Source of the DNA: Arbacia lixula
Lineage: Eukaryota > Echinodermata > Echinoidea > Arbacioida > Arbaciidae
Length of the DNA stretch: 64,000 nt
Direction: 5' to 3'
Assembly (NCBI GenBank): GCA_963669155.1
Contig: OZ022577.1
Location: 12,643,395-12,707,394 of the forward strand
The position numbers and the translations under genes are program-made. The first letter of the stretch is position 1, and the number at the start of each line of letters is the position of its first letter. The notes beneath the pieces are model-generated. The model worked only from the letters and a program-made list of their open reading frames with translations, had not been told where the DNA came from and made no database searches. Shown here in pieces: positions 22,501 to 32,514 of the stretch.

Positions 22501-25500
22501 GCGTTGCTGTTCGGATTTCAAATGTTAGTGTTTTACATTTTCCTTGACTTTCAACTGTGTTCGTTCTGGAAGCAAAAGTGTATGTCGTCTTACATTTTGA
22601 CGTCATTGATGGAACTGTACAAGTACATAGACTAGATTTGCAAAATGTTCTTCAATTTGGCAATCATAGGGAAAGCATACAATCAGAGTCTGCCAAAAAA
22701 AGGTAAGTTTCTAAATTTTATTTACAACCATACATAAATCCCATAGAAAACTGAAAATCTGAAATTCTGACAAAAATGTATCAAAACCCCCCAGGATTTT
22801 CAGTTTTCTATTGTTTTGTTCATTTATAAAAAGTTCCTTTCAGTCCAGACATTAAGCAGTGAGTCATTTGGTATCATGCGGCTGGTAAAAAAAATCATGC
22901 GTCCGGTAAAAAATTTAATGTGTCCGGTAAAAGAATTTCATAAGTCCGGTAAATTTTTTAATTTTTAATTTTTTTGGATTTTGGGGGGTGTGACAATGCC
23001 CATTCTATATAACAGATGATACGCAGGTTTATTTTGTGAGTCGGTGGAATTGTTTGCACGCGGTAACTATGGAAACTAGTCTAAACCCACTCGGCTTCGC
23101 CTTGAGGGTTTAACAGTTCCACAGTTACCTTGTGCAAACAATTCCTACCGACCCACTCGTACCTACGAATCATTTGTATACTGGTCACAACAATCACAGT
23201 CTTGAATATTTCTTCATGCTCTCTCCAAAAACATACAGTGGATCCCAACTAAAACTTTCAAAATACAGAGTTAGTGCATTGCATTATGGTCTTGCTTTGA
23301 TATAGATCAGAGAAGTTTTAGTTAGGCTCCACAGTAATACATGTGCATGTATGTACATATATAGCAGGTTCCTATATTGTGCCTGTCCACATAACCCAGA
23401 GATCATCTCTCATGTCGTATCAATTAGGTATACATATGTTTATGGCACATATGAACTGTTCACACAGTCCACCCTACAGCATATGTGTCAATTATAGTCT
23501 CCCACAATTACATCTGTGGTAGCTAATAATTCAGTCATAAAAGAACTCCCGGTTAACAACTTGCTTTTTTATCTTTTTTCATCTTTAAGTGCCACATGCA
23601 TATTTTCTCCACTACTAATAATAATCCCACAGGTCACAATATTTTCCGGCACAAATAAATTTAATAATCTTAGGAGGACAGCTTGCTTCAAATGATAGTC
23701 AAAAGACTAAAAAGGAATAAACAAGAGAGCATGAACCCTCCCTACCCCCCCCCCCCCCCCCGCATTTAAATAAAATAAATAAAACAAAATGACATAAAGG
23801 AAGGATCACATCAATTCCTTGTTCCAATTTTATTTGCAGTTGTTACCATGGTAGCTGCTATGAAAACTTATCAGCACCATTCACATTTAAAGGGATAGTT
23901 CACCCTGAAGAGAATTTGGTTTCAGTACAAGCAGGAAAATGAAAGAAACATATTAGTGAAGGTTTGACGAAAATCCTTCAAAGGATAAGAAATTTATGAT
24001 CTTTCCAAATTTCAATTTGGTGCTCTCTCATATGTTGTGTAGAATATAGTTACACAAATTGATCTTTTCCTGTTTTTGACAATGAAATGATTTTTTTTTC
24101 ATACAGGTTTGTGTGTGAAAACATATTTCTAATGATGTATCAAATGCACAGGTGAAAGGATACATATTTTTTTGGGAAAAATACACATTAAAAAAAAAAA
24201 TTGTACACAACATATGGGAGAGTACCTCACACTTGACATCACAAAATCATAATTTTAAAAAATAAAAATTTTCTTATCCTTTGACGAATCTTCACAAAAC
24301 CTTCACTTATATGTTTCTTTCATGTGTCTGCTTTAAATGAATCAAACTTAATTTCAGGGTGAACTATCCCCTACAGCTTCTTGCAGTGCATTTGATACAT
24401 ACCAGGTCTGTGACCCCAGCCGCTGCAAACAGGCAGGACCCCAGCAGGAATTGCTCATTCACCACCAGGTAACCAAGGTATGGGGACACAACCAGGCGCA
24501 GTGTGGTCAGAAGATTCGGAACTGTCATGATGTTTTCTCTCTGGATAGACAAAGAGAACAGTTTTTTTTAAACTCTAATTATAAAGCTTGCGTGGTAAAT
24601 GTTGCTCATTTACATGGCGTGAAGACATCTTGAAATCATGAAAGGCTGCTTAAAAGTACTGCCTGGTCACACATTCATATTTGACAATGATATGTGATAT
24701 AAAAGTCCTGAAAAATATTCATCTTTTATTACTTAGTTTGGAGAATTTATATTCATTGCATGGTCCCCAGTGTAGAAAACATGCGGTGCAAACACCACGC
24801 GTCAGGTCCAGAAAGTGATTGTGAGCCACGTGTAAATTCACTGCACCATGCGTAAAATCAGTATCAGTCTTATTATTCTTATTGTTTTTGTTTTCTTTGA
24901 GCCACGCGTTCCATAGTTGTGTACCACGCGTCCAGCACAGATATCTGACAAAAAGTGACATTCTGCTTTTTTGAGCCATGCGTAAAAGATTTTCTGGTGA
25001 CCACCCTGCAACAATACACAGATAACAACTACATGTATGACAACAATGCTTGAGAGACCATTGATCGTTTCCAGGGTTCATATGTAGTTATAAATAATTT
25101 TTGAACAGGTATATGAGCCAGTGTTTATATATGCATACTGTAAAGACATTAAAACCTAGGTTATAGCTGAGAATGGGATACACGTTGAAGAACCTTGTTT
25201 TCTGTGACTGTCCAGCAACCAAATCACACATTGACAGATTTGATTGACTGACTGGTTTGATTGTAAATCTATATGTATGTTTACATGCAATATTTTGGCT
25301 CCCTCTATAACGCAATCAAGAAGAGACATGTATTATGCTTTATCTAGAGCATTCCTACCAGTTCTTTCACCCTCATCTTGCTCATCTCCACTGTTTCTTG
25401 GACCTTCTTCTTGGTCTCCTCGAAGTCGCCCGCCCTCCTGCGGGCCTGTCTATACAGATTCACTCCTCCCTGCTTGAACAACGTATAGCCCAGCTTCGCC

Positions 25501-25784
25501 TGGAACGCTTCCTCTCTGTACCTCGACCTCCTACATCTCTTCATCACCTTCTCCTTCTCCTTGCCACCCCCTGGGTGCTGGGCCTGCTGCCTCGAGTCAG
25601 ACGAACACCAACATGTTCCAATGCATGTTCCCACAGAGAGTTGTTGGCGTTTTAAATCGTGGTGCCAGTCCCCAGGGGTGTGGGGGACGGTTGTTCCTGC
25701 TGTTGCAGTGAGCCAGACTGGACATGCCCTCTGTAAGCAGGCTCTGTTCACCAGGGCAGCTACTCTCCACCTCACCAGAGACAT
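17169..25784 (-). CDS. CRLS1: Cardiolipin synthase (CMP-forming), mitochondrial (6 exons)
   Basis: Exons in transcription order are 25784-25359, 24540-24403, 20855-20726, 20072-19918, 19418-19327 and 17256-17169. Splice sites and phases all agree, giving 342 residues (human about 301). The protein joins phosphatidylglycerol and CDP-diacylglycerol to make cardiolipin in the inner mitochondrial membrane. The N-terminus ([20 protein letters not shown]) is basic and lacks acidic residues, as expected of a targeting peptide. A long basic stretch follows, then the transferase domain from [10 protein letters not shown]. The CDP-alcohol phosphatidyltransferase motif is complete: DGWIAR at 190-195, Gly205, Asp209 and Asp213. 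Later hydrophobic segments ([30 protein letters not shown]) match the family. Its introns hold the Crypton, several foldback repeats and a GA array. It is divergent from GNPNAT1. Confidence 0.93.
18001..19299. repeat. Foldback repeat family A, copy 1 (split by the piggyBac element)
   Basis: The flanks of the piggyBac insert read straight on across one TTAA and match the other copies: GAAACATATAAGTGATGGTTTG and TCCTTCAAAGGATAAG on the left, then ATGCACAGGTAAAATGATGCATA and AATTTCAGGGTGGACTATCT on the right. The ends are inverted repeats of the type GATAGTTCACCCTGA / TCAGGGTGAACTATC. It lies in CRLS1 intron 5. Confidence 0.75.
18187..18972. mobile_element. piggyBac-type non-autonomous element flanked by TTAA
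   Basis: TTAA at 18183-18186 and 18973-18976 bound a 786 bp insert. Its ends are inverted repeats, CCCTATCTAGCCCGGG on the left and CCCGGGCTATATAGGG on the right, with longer inverted blocks inside (AAAACAGCCCCC against GGGGGCTGTTTT). TTAA duplication with CCC/GGG termini is the piggyBac signature. No transposase is encoded. A G24 run lies at 18200-18223. The element interrupts an older foldback repeat. Confidence 0.8.
19441..19752. repeat. (GA)n-rich purine tract in CRLS1 intron 4
   Basis: It is pure (GA)n at about 19501-19547 and imperfect GA/GAAA/GGA on to about 19752. It is almost entirely purine on the plus strand. Confidence 0.95.
20381..20542. repeat. Foldback element with GGGCCCTG..GCATAAAACTT ends
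   Basis: The left end is CTGGGCCCTGTTGCATAAAA and the right end AGTTTTATGCAGCAGGGCCC. The interior pairs in smaller blocks (TTACCATTGATG against CATTGATGATAAC). It is about 160 bp, lies in CRLS1 intron 3, and is likely a MITE. Confidence 0.8.
21048..22475 (+). pseudogene. Crypton tyrosine recombinase, broken by frameshifts and a stop
   Basis: The N-terminal part lies at 21048-21304 (about 85 residues, [20 protein letters not shown] onward). The reading then shifts by about 21305: the continuing frame reads [13 protein letters not shown], meets a TAG at 21341-21343, and goes on as [14 protein letters not shown] to 22258. A last shift near 22200-22260 leads into a tail that ends [15 protein letters not shown] at 22475. 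The recombinase core is intact: Arg in NRGRENV (near 21587), HCLR with His and Arg (near 21950-21961), SGHRS (near 22028) and the candidate nucleophile Tyr in SIKIYTK (near 22055). The catalytic domain therefore survives while the N-terminus is disconnected, so this copy is probably dead unless the breaks are sequencing errors. Confidence 0.8.
22872..22956. repeat. Four degenerate copies of a GTCCGGTAAA repeat, Crypton 3' region
   Basis: Units of about 20-24 bp share ATGCGTCCGGTAAAAA: GCGGCTGGTAAA, GCGTCCGGTAAA, TGTGTCCGGTAAA and TAAGTCCGGTAAA. They lie just inside the candidate 3' boundary of the Crypton and could be subterminal recombinase-binding repeats; that role is inference. Confidence 0.6.
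23035..23165. repeat. Imperfect inverted repeat (hairpin) next to the Crypton
   Basis: The left arm GAGTCGGT..AATTGTTTGCA..GGTAACT pairs with the right arm AGTTACC..TGCAAACAATT..ACCGAC..ACTC, around the loop CACTCGGCTTCGCC. It may be a separate short foldback element or the true 3' end of the Crypton. Confidence 0.6.
23888..24372. repeat. Foldback repeat family A, copy 2
   Basis: The terminal inverted repeat is AAAGGGATAGTTCACCCTGA on the left and CAGGGTGAACTATCCCCT on the right; the length is about 485 bp. This is the best-preserved copy in the window. It lies in CRLS1 intron 2 and ends about 30 bp short of the exon at 24403-24540. Confidence 0.85.
24714..24990. repeat. Cluster of CCA(C/T)GCGT motifs in CRLS1 intron 1
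   Basis: CCACGCGT, or a one-base variant, occurs at 24795-24802, 24826-24833, 24846-24853, 24902-24909, 24924-24931 and 24976-24983, often in the form GAGCCACGCGTAAA. The spacing is irregular, so it may be a degenerate repeat. Confidence 0.5.
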
Positions 25785-26977
25785 GTTTCACACTGGTTGC
25801 ATTCTGGCAAGTGACGAAATATGGAATGGAATACAAAGGAATGAATAATAGACGACTGCACAACACAAAGTACAATACAACGACATCAAGGTGGACTGTA
25901 CTTCAATGGAAGAAGATTGTATCATCAACTAAATTTGAACTTTTGAAGCTGATTAAATGACATTTGTGAGGTCTACAAATCTATAGAATATGATGTACAT
26001 ATTGACACATGTACTCTGTCTGAAGCCACTCCAACACTCGGTCAGGGTTGTCACAACAAAATAGAACAAGACACAAACCAGGGATGGAGTACAATTCTTA
26101 TGGCCTAATTCTAAAGACACACATGAAAGACATCTTTAACTTTGAAATATATATTTTTGAAAGGAGAAAAGAAAATGTTGCTGTTAGGTGTGGCATCTCA
26201 AGTCAAAGTCTGTTCCGCTGTTCACCTTTCTAAACATAACACCCCAATTCCTATGCCGTTTCTGTGAACCAAAATGCAGGGCAATGCAATGAAATGCAAT
26301 TGTTAAATTCGCGAATAGCACCCAACTCATGATATTGGCGAAAATAAAAACCCAGCGAAATATATGGCGTACACAGTATTCATTTTAATATTTTTGCCTC
26401 ATAATATTGTGAAATATTTGTAAAAACAACTGCAAAAATTATCTATTCCAGAAATACATTTACATCTTATATTATCTAATAAACTCCAATAATTTTCATT
26501 GAGCTCCGTGGAATTGTATTGTGTGTGTTGTTGTCTCGTTTGTTTTCGTCTAAGACTAAGTTCACAGATTTAGAAAAATCAATTTAATTCTTGCCATTTT
26601 CGGTCGCCCTTTACAAGGTTACTTCTATTCCTTCTTCAAGTTCTTCGCTGCTAGCTCACTGCACTGCTACCCTCTCAACTCGAGCAATATTGCCATTGGC
26701 TTGGCATTGGTTTTCTGTGTTTTTTAATTTATATTTTTCTCATATTCATGTTCATAGTGTGTATATAGTTTGGGTGAAAAGCTGAAATAAAGTTGAATTT
26801 ATTTTGATTGACTTTAATAGAATTTAATGGAATTGCCTTTCTAATTCCCAGGTCAGCTCAGTCAGCCGCTTACAATACTGCGACAGCAGTCCCGAGGCGG
26901 TAATTCCCCGGGGCTCAACGTCAGCTGCATTCTCGCAAGTAGCAGCTCATCCCGGTGGCGACGCGGGGCCGGGGCCT

Positions 26978-27015
26978 GGCCGGTTGTGATTGTCAGAGAG
27001 ACAAGACAACCGGCC
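26978..27015. promoter_or_regulatory. GC-rich hairpin in the CRLS1/GNPNAT1 divergent promoter region
   Basis: GGCCGGTTGT and ACAACCGGCC are perfect 10 bp arms, with an inner TTGTC/GACAA pairing. They sit in a GC-rich patch (about 26860-27030) in otherwise AT-rich DNA between the divergent genes. A second GC-rich patch (27630-27730) lies just upstream of the putative GNPNAT1 exon 1. A promoter role is inferred from composition and position only. Confidence 0.4.
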
Positions 27016-27868
27016 GAACCCCCGTTTATCAGAGTGGCCAGGAGATTACGGCAATAGCAATAAATTGATGAAATGCTTTTAAAAAAATTCACAACAATAA
27101 CCATTAACTTATCATATAATGGAGTTAAACATTATGGATAGTTCCGTACCGACTTCGTATGGTGAAATCAGCTCAATTTCATCCTTCACCTTGGCTTGCG
27201 ATCAAAATGTCACACATGGGAGCTGCCATTATTAAAATAATTGAGTGTTCGTTTACAATAGTCTTCATTGACATACAATTTTCAACCTAGAAAAATATCA
27301 AACATTAATGAAATAATGCTAAAATATTACGTTTATTGTTTTTTATTTGAACAATGTGTTATAGGTTTTGAAATTATATTTGAGGATCAAGTTAATATGT
27401 ATCAAAGAACCTTTTTGCGAAAAGCCTGCATACGTCGTCGGCTCAGCTCGAGAAGAAACGAACCTACACCAGACCACAAATTTCGATTGCTATTACAGCG
27501 AATATGGAGGTATTGTCTTCGTTTGTTGATAAATTCTAATATGATATAAGTGGATGTGGGTGGGAAGATTAATTCACGAAGATAAATTTACTTAAATAGC
27601 AGTAGTAATTCGCTAGTGGCAATGTTTGTTGAATGTCAGCGGCGACACAGCCTACAGCTTAGGCAGGCAGCCGAATGGCTCAGCCGCGCCCCACGGCGGC
27701 CGCAGCGCCTCTGCACTGCAGTGTTGACGCGACTGTACAGCAAAGCCAAAGGCCGTTGTACACGAATTTGTTAAATTTCACTCAGCCTTTTGGCAGTTTC
27801 CCAACCTAATTTGTGTTGCCCGTAGTAGAGGAACTTGAAAAGGCGGCCTTAGTTTTGGCTTCATTAAT

Positions 27869-30800
27869 ATGGTAAGACTTGCCTGTAGCAGTGCATGCAG
27901 GAATAACCGTCTCATTCAGGGCATTCTTTAATCGAAACTACATTTGTGTACATACAGATATAGGGGCGTTCAGAGGAGCCAGGTGTATTAAATCCTAGAG
28001 GATCCAACGTCCTACAGAGTCTGATTTTTGGGTCTATGCATGCATGTGACTGAAGAGTGTGAGTGAGCTGTGTGAGGCTCTAAATCTTGTTAATCGACTA
28101 TGAGTGTGAGTGACAGGGTCTTGACCAGATCGCAGGCACAATTTGACACACAAGCTCAAGCAGTGCATGGCCACCATGGCTCAACCAGTTTGTCTGGTGC
28201 GAGTGGTGTATGCTTGTCACTCGGCATGTACGTACGGGTACCACACATTGGACGTGTGCAGTAAGAGAAAAATATTATTACGAAACTGAGTGATGAATGG
28301 TGATGAGAATAGATGGAACAAACTTGATTGCCAATAAACTTGGAATACTCTTATTGTATGTCACTGTAATTCTGTATGTCAATTTAACCTTTTTTCCAGA
28401 ATTGTACGAAAGAAGTCCCCCAATTTGACCCTGCAGTACTGGACAAGCTCAAGACCCAGTTTAGTGATGTCTCAAAAGTCTCCTTCAAGACGCCCATCAG
28501 TCCAGCAAACCCAGGAGAGTCACTGATGATGAGGCCCCTTTACATGTCAGACTATGACAAAGGTCAGTGGCAAATTAGGCAACGACACATTTACCCTCTA
28601 TCTCTTTATGTATCGTGTGTGTAGTTTTTCACCACAAATGCACACAAATCCCCATAGAGCCTGTGGAAAGTCATTATCAATGAGGTAATGTAGGAATCAA
28701 CAGGTTGAATATCTTGTACATTTGCACAATCTAAAGAAGGGTAATCATATCTTTAGACACAAGATCCATTTTTGACATAATGTAGTGTAAATAACTGACA
28801 CAATTAAACTTATTGTAGCTATGCACCAATGCTCAATGAATGAGTGGGAAATTCCTTAATACCAGAGGTGGTATTCTCAAAACAGACTTAGTAATAAACT
28901 AGGCCAATAAGCCAATCAAAGGGGACTTACCTAACCCAGATGATTTAGCAACAGGGAGGAATATAATAATTCCTGTCAATGTGGAAACTTTATTATCATC
29001 TTTTGTGTAATTATCAATTACAATAAAATTGAAAGGAATAGTGATCTTCAAAGCCCTGAGCCCCTGTTTAATTTTTTTCAATGCTGTCTATGTTTCAATC
29101 CAGGTTATTTGGCTTTGCTGTCGCAGCTGACAAAAGTAGGCAATATACCAAGAAAGGTGTTTGAAGGTGAGTAAGACTACAGGAAGTTCCCCATTTACTG
29201 TTTTGATATTCTTGTTGAAGGGAAAGTCAACCCTAAATTTAAATTGGTTTAATTATAGTAGAAAAATCAAACAACTTATCAGTGAAAGTTTGAGGAAAAT
29301 CTGACAAAGGATAAGAAAGCTATGACTTTTGAAATTCTTAATTGTTTGAGGTGCGCTCCTATACGTTGATGAAGGAATAAATTTTTATCAGAGAGGTACA
29401 TATGTGTGTAAAAATGTATGTCTAATGACCTATCATATGCACAGGTAAAATGTTTTTTTTTATCCTTTTTGAGAAAATTGATATTTTCTAAGAAATAGTA
29501 CACAACATGTGGGGGATCAACTGTGACATCACAAAATTAAAACTTTTAAACAAATCTCAACTTTCTTATCCTTTTGACAGATTTTTGTCAAACCTTCACT
29601 TTTATGTTCCTTTCATGTTTCAGCGTTTATTAAAATCAACTTCACTCCAGGCTAGACTTTCACTTTAAGCATGCACATATTACATGGATGAATGCCCAAA
29701 GCTAGGCAGCAGTCTATTTTAAGATCATATTGATTTTCTATGTTTGAACCGCCGTGTGAGTGAGAAAAGCTTAATTGTAGTGTGGTAGATATAGAGACTT
29801 CTTTTAGCCAGATTTAGGATTAATGTCAGTTTTAATATGTATTGAAGCTAGATCAGAAAAACCTTGGTAACCACAATGAGCTGTTAGCTCACAATGTTTT
29901 GAATTGATTACCGCATAATGTTATCATACAGCTGCAGTTAAGGTAGATTGTGTACTTGAAATTTGATACAAATAGTGCACAAAAGCTAGCTCCATGTCAG
30001 GTTTCATATCATGCTAACACCTGCAAGCTTTTGTATCACTAAAAGGCTTATTTTCCCTTGCAAATGAGTATTTAGTGTTTTATTTATCCTGAAAGCACTC
30101 CTTTATCATGACAACCACAAAAAATCTTCCTCTTGATGAACTGTTAGCCTTCATCCAATAATCCACATGATTGTGACATCAACTTTTGTGGGAAATTTTA
30201 GGGAAAGTCCATTCCAATAAAGCTTTCAATAAAGGAAGCATTGAAATAATGTAAGGTTGCAAATACTTAAGATATCAATGCTTTCATTATGTGACTGTTT
30301 TTAATTGATAGTACATGTATGTCTGTCTCCCCCTTAAAAACAAGCATCCACTAGAATGGAGTCTCCCTTTGAAATAAAGCATCTATATAATATGTTTTCT
30401 GACTTTGATCTTTTTTTCAGAGCAATTTAATGCGTATAAGTCCTGTCCTAACTCTTACTACATTGTAGTGATAGAGGACACCAGCACTGGACAGGTCATT
30501 GCCACTGGAACCCTGGGAGTCGACCTCAAGTTTACTCATTTCTGTTCAAAGGTGAGAAGACAATACCAGTAAGATGAACGCAAGAACGAATGGATTTTAT
30601 GCTTATGCTTTATGACTTAACATCACAAATATTTGCTATGTCTGGTGTGCTATTGGAATATATATTTTTACAGGTCAAAAATGGTATTTTAAGTGCATAA
30701 TCCACATTAATAAATGTGTGGGGTTTATTTTTATTACTCTACAAGCCACATTAGATGCTTCTATTTCTGTGTTTTGAAACATATTTGACAGGGGTGACCT

Positions 30801-32514
30801 TCAGTTCCCAAATATTTATGTGCAGGATTCTAGAATATTAAGTAAACTATGATTTGATGTAAACAAGATATAAAGGCCCTTAAACTATTACAACTCTGCA
30901 GTGCATTAGATTAGAACACCATGTTATATGTCAGAGGATTTGGAAAGGCATTCATTTGCAGAAAAATTAATGAGATTGGCTAGATCCCTGGACTGATTAT
31001 TTTTGATAGTAAATCTGTGTAATTTGTTTAAAAAAATAGTTATGGAAGAAGATTTTGATCACCCACATCATTTAGAAAATGTTTTGCCATTATTCATTAT
31101 TATTTTATTGTTTTCTTTTCAGAAAGGGAAACTGGATGAGCTTGTGGTTGATGATCAATACAGAGGAAAGCAGCTTGGAAAGTTGTAAGTGTTCCATTTC
31201 TTTCTAGGTATCACATTACTGTGTTTGTTTTAATCTACATGTCCCTCTGTCCTCAGTTCTGATACATTTTTCATTCTGCAATACGATGTCCCAGCCACCA
31301 GCATTGCAGGATTTGCTTGTAGTTGTAGTTATTCACTGGCTCTGGCTTTCTGCAAAACTAAATTAAAAAATGCCTTTAAAGAAACACTGCACACCAATAT
31401 TTTCAATTTAACAGTATTAGAATGTGATGGTCTAGACTGTTTGTATGTATTTGATGTTCTGGGATGTTGGCAATTATTTTTTTTACACTGCAAGCACAAT
31501 TAAGTCTATGCAAGCTGAATTGCATAATAACTGCATTTTATGGAGATAGATAGTGATATGTAAGGGTTTTTTTTTTGCACAGATGCTCTTCATACAGTAT
31601 TTGCTAAGTTTTGATCTAAAAATAATGATTTCTTTGCATTGTGATTTTAATTAGATTCTCCTATAGTATTTCAAAACAAATATTGGAGAAATGATAAAAG
31701 GCCATTTTCAGAATGATTTGAAACATGAAACAATGTAAGTATTGCTATTGATGATCATTTGTCTCACAATGTATGGTCAATAGAATCCAAACGTTTTGTG
31801 CGCCGCTGCAACTCTTTGTCAGGTGTGTTACAAAATTGTAGTAAGTAGGGGTTTAAATACCCTTTGGTTAGTGCAGTGCACCAACTGAAACCCACTCATA
31901 AACGGTCCAACACTATTGGGCGGTGCACCAGGATGCTCGACCAAACACTAGGCCGCTGATACGGCTTGCATGAAACGTTGTGATTTTATTAGACTCTGTT
32001 GACCAAACTTTACCAGATAAATGATTATCACTAGCGATTTATCTGCAATGAGTAACATAATTAGCATTAATGAAACTATTATTCCTGCATGATTGAAGGA
32101 GAGATGAGTGGGCATTTTTGACTTGTGCTGAACTTAAAAATTGATGTGTTCTTTCTTATGCGAGTCAGAAAATAGACTTCTTGTGTATCTTCTTTCTCTT
32201 TAGTTCTATATCTTTGCCTCTCTCTCTGTCTCCCTCTGATATATGATTTGCAGGGAACTCTACCTTCTTCATATTTATCAAACTATTTTGTTGTGACTGT
32301 TCTGTTTCTCCCCCCCCCCCCACCCCCTTCCAGGATGGTGGAGACTCTGACTTTATTAAGTCAACAACTTGGCTGCTACAAGACGTGCCTTGAATGCAAG
32401 ACAGAAAACATCCCTTTCTACAATAAGTTTGGCTTTGCAAAGGACCCTGAAAATTACATGACCTACCGCCATGAACACTGTTCAGTCTCCAGGGAAAATG
32501 AGATTTCTAGTTGA
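27869..32514 (+). CDS. GNPNAT1: Glucosamine 6-phosphate N-acetyltransferase (6 exons)
   Basis: Exons are a start codon at 27869-27871 ending exon 1, then 28400-28562, 29104-29166, 30421-30551, 31123-31184 and 32334-32514. The phases join without a break to give 200 residues (human 184). The enzyme transfers acetyl from acetyl-CoA to glucosamine-6-phosphate in UDP-GlcNAc synthesis. It is a GNAT fold: the substrate region PGESLMMRPL, then YYIVVIEDTSTGQVIATGTL, then the acetyl-CoA loop motif DDQYRGKQLGKL, then LGCYKTCLEC and the C-terminal IPFYNKFGFAKDPENYMTYR. The body is certain. The start rests on an ATG that directly abuts the donor of a putative first exon and joins in frame to AAT TGT ACG AAA. 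A different upstream exon is possible. A C-tract next to the last acceptor (32310-32328) is unusually long. Confidence 0.92.
29216..29668. repeat. Foldback repeat family A, copy 3
   Basis: The left end GGGAAAGTCAACCCTAAA and the right end CCAGGCTAGACTTTCAC are diverged versions of the family ends. The interior shares GTGAAAGTTTGAGGAAAAT, AAGGATAAGAAAGC, ATATGCACAGGTAAAAT and TGTGACATCACAAAAT with copies 1 and 2. It lies in GNPNAT1 intron 3. Confidence 0.75.
31767..32010. repeat. Candidate foldback element in GNPNAT1 intron 5
   Basis: TGGTCAATAGAATCCAAACG on the left is an imperfect mirror of TTATTAGACTCTGTTGACCA on the right, with AACGTTTTGTGC against GCATGAAACGTT inside. It is GC-richer than the intron around it. 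Confidence 0.45.

Larger units (their letters stand above)
20911..23009 (+). mobile_element. Crypton-type DNA transposon, decayed, inside CRLS1 intron 2
   Basis: The element holds a tyrosine recombinase gene related to the DUF3504-like domain of ZMYM/QRICH1/KCTD1-type proteins. A candidate boundary is the short inverted repeat TATAGAATGGG at 20911-20921 and its complement at 22999-23009. The element runs opposite to CRLS1. An inverted CCAAT (GATTGG) near 20942 and the arms AACGATACC/GGTATCGTT (20992-21000, 21018-21026) lie just upstream of the coding start and may be promoter elements. Cryptons often lack terminal inverted repeats, so the ends are provisional. Confidence 0.7.

Noticed and set aside
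26862..27104. 80-residue minus-strand frame upstream of CRLS1
   Set aside because: It covers the GC-rich hairpin; no donor joins it to the CRLS1 exons and the peptide resembles nothing known.
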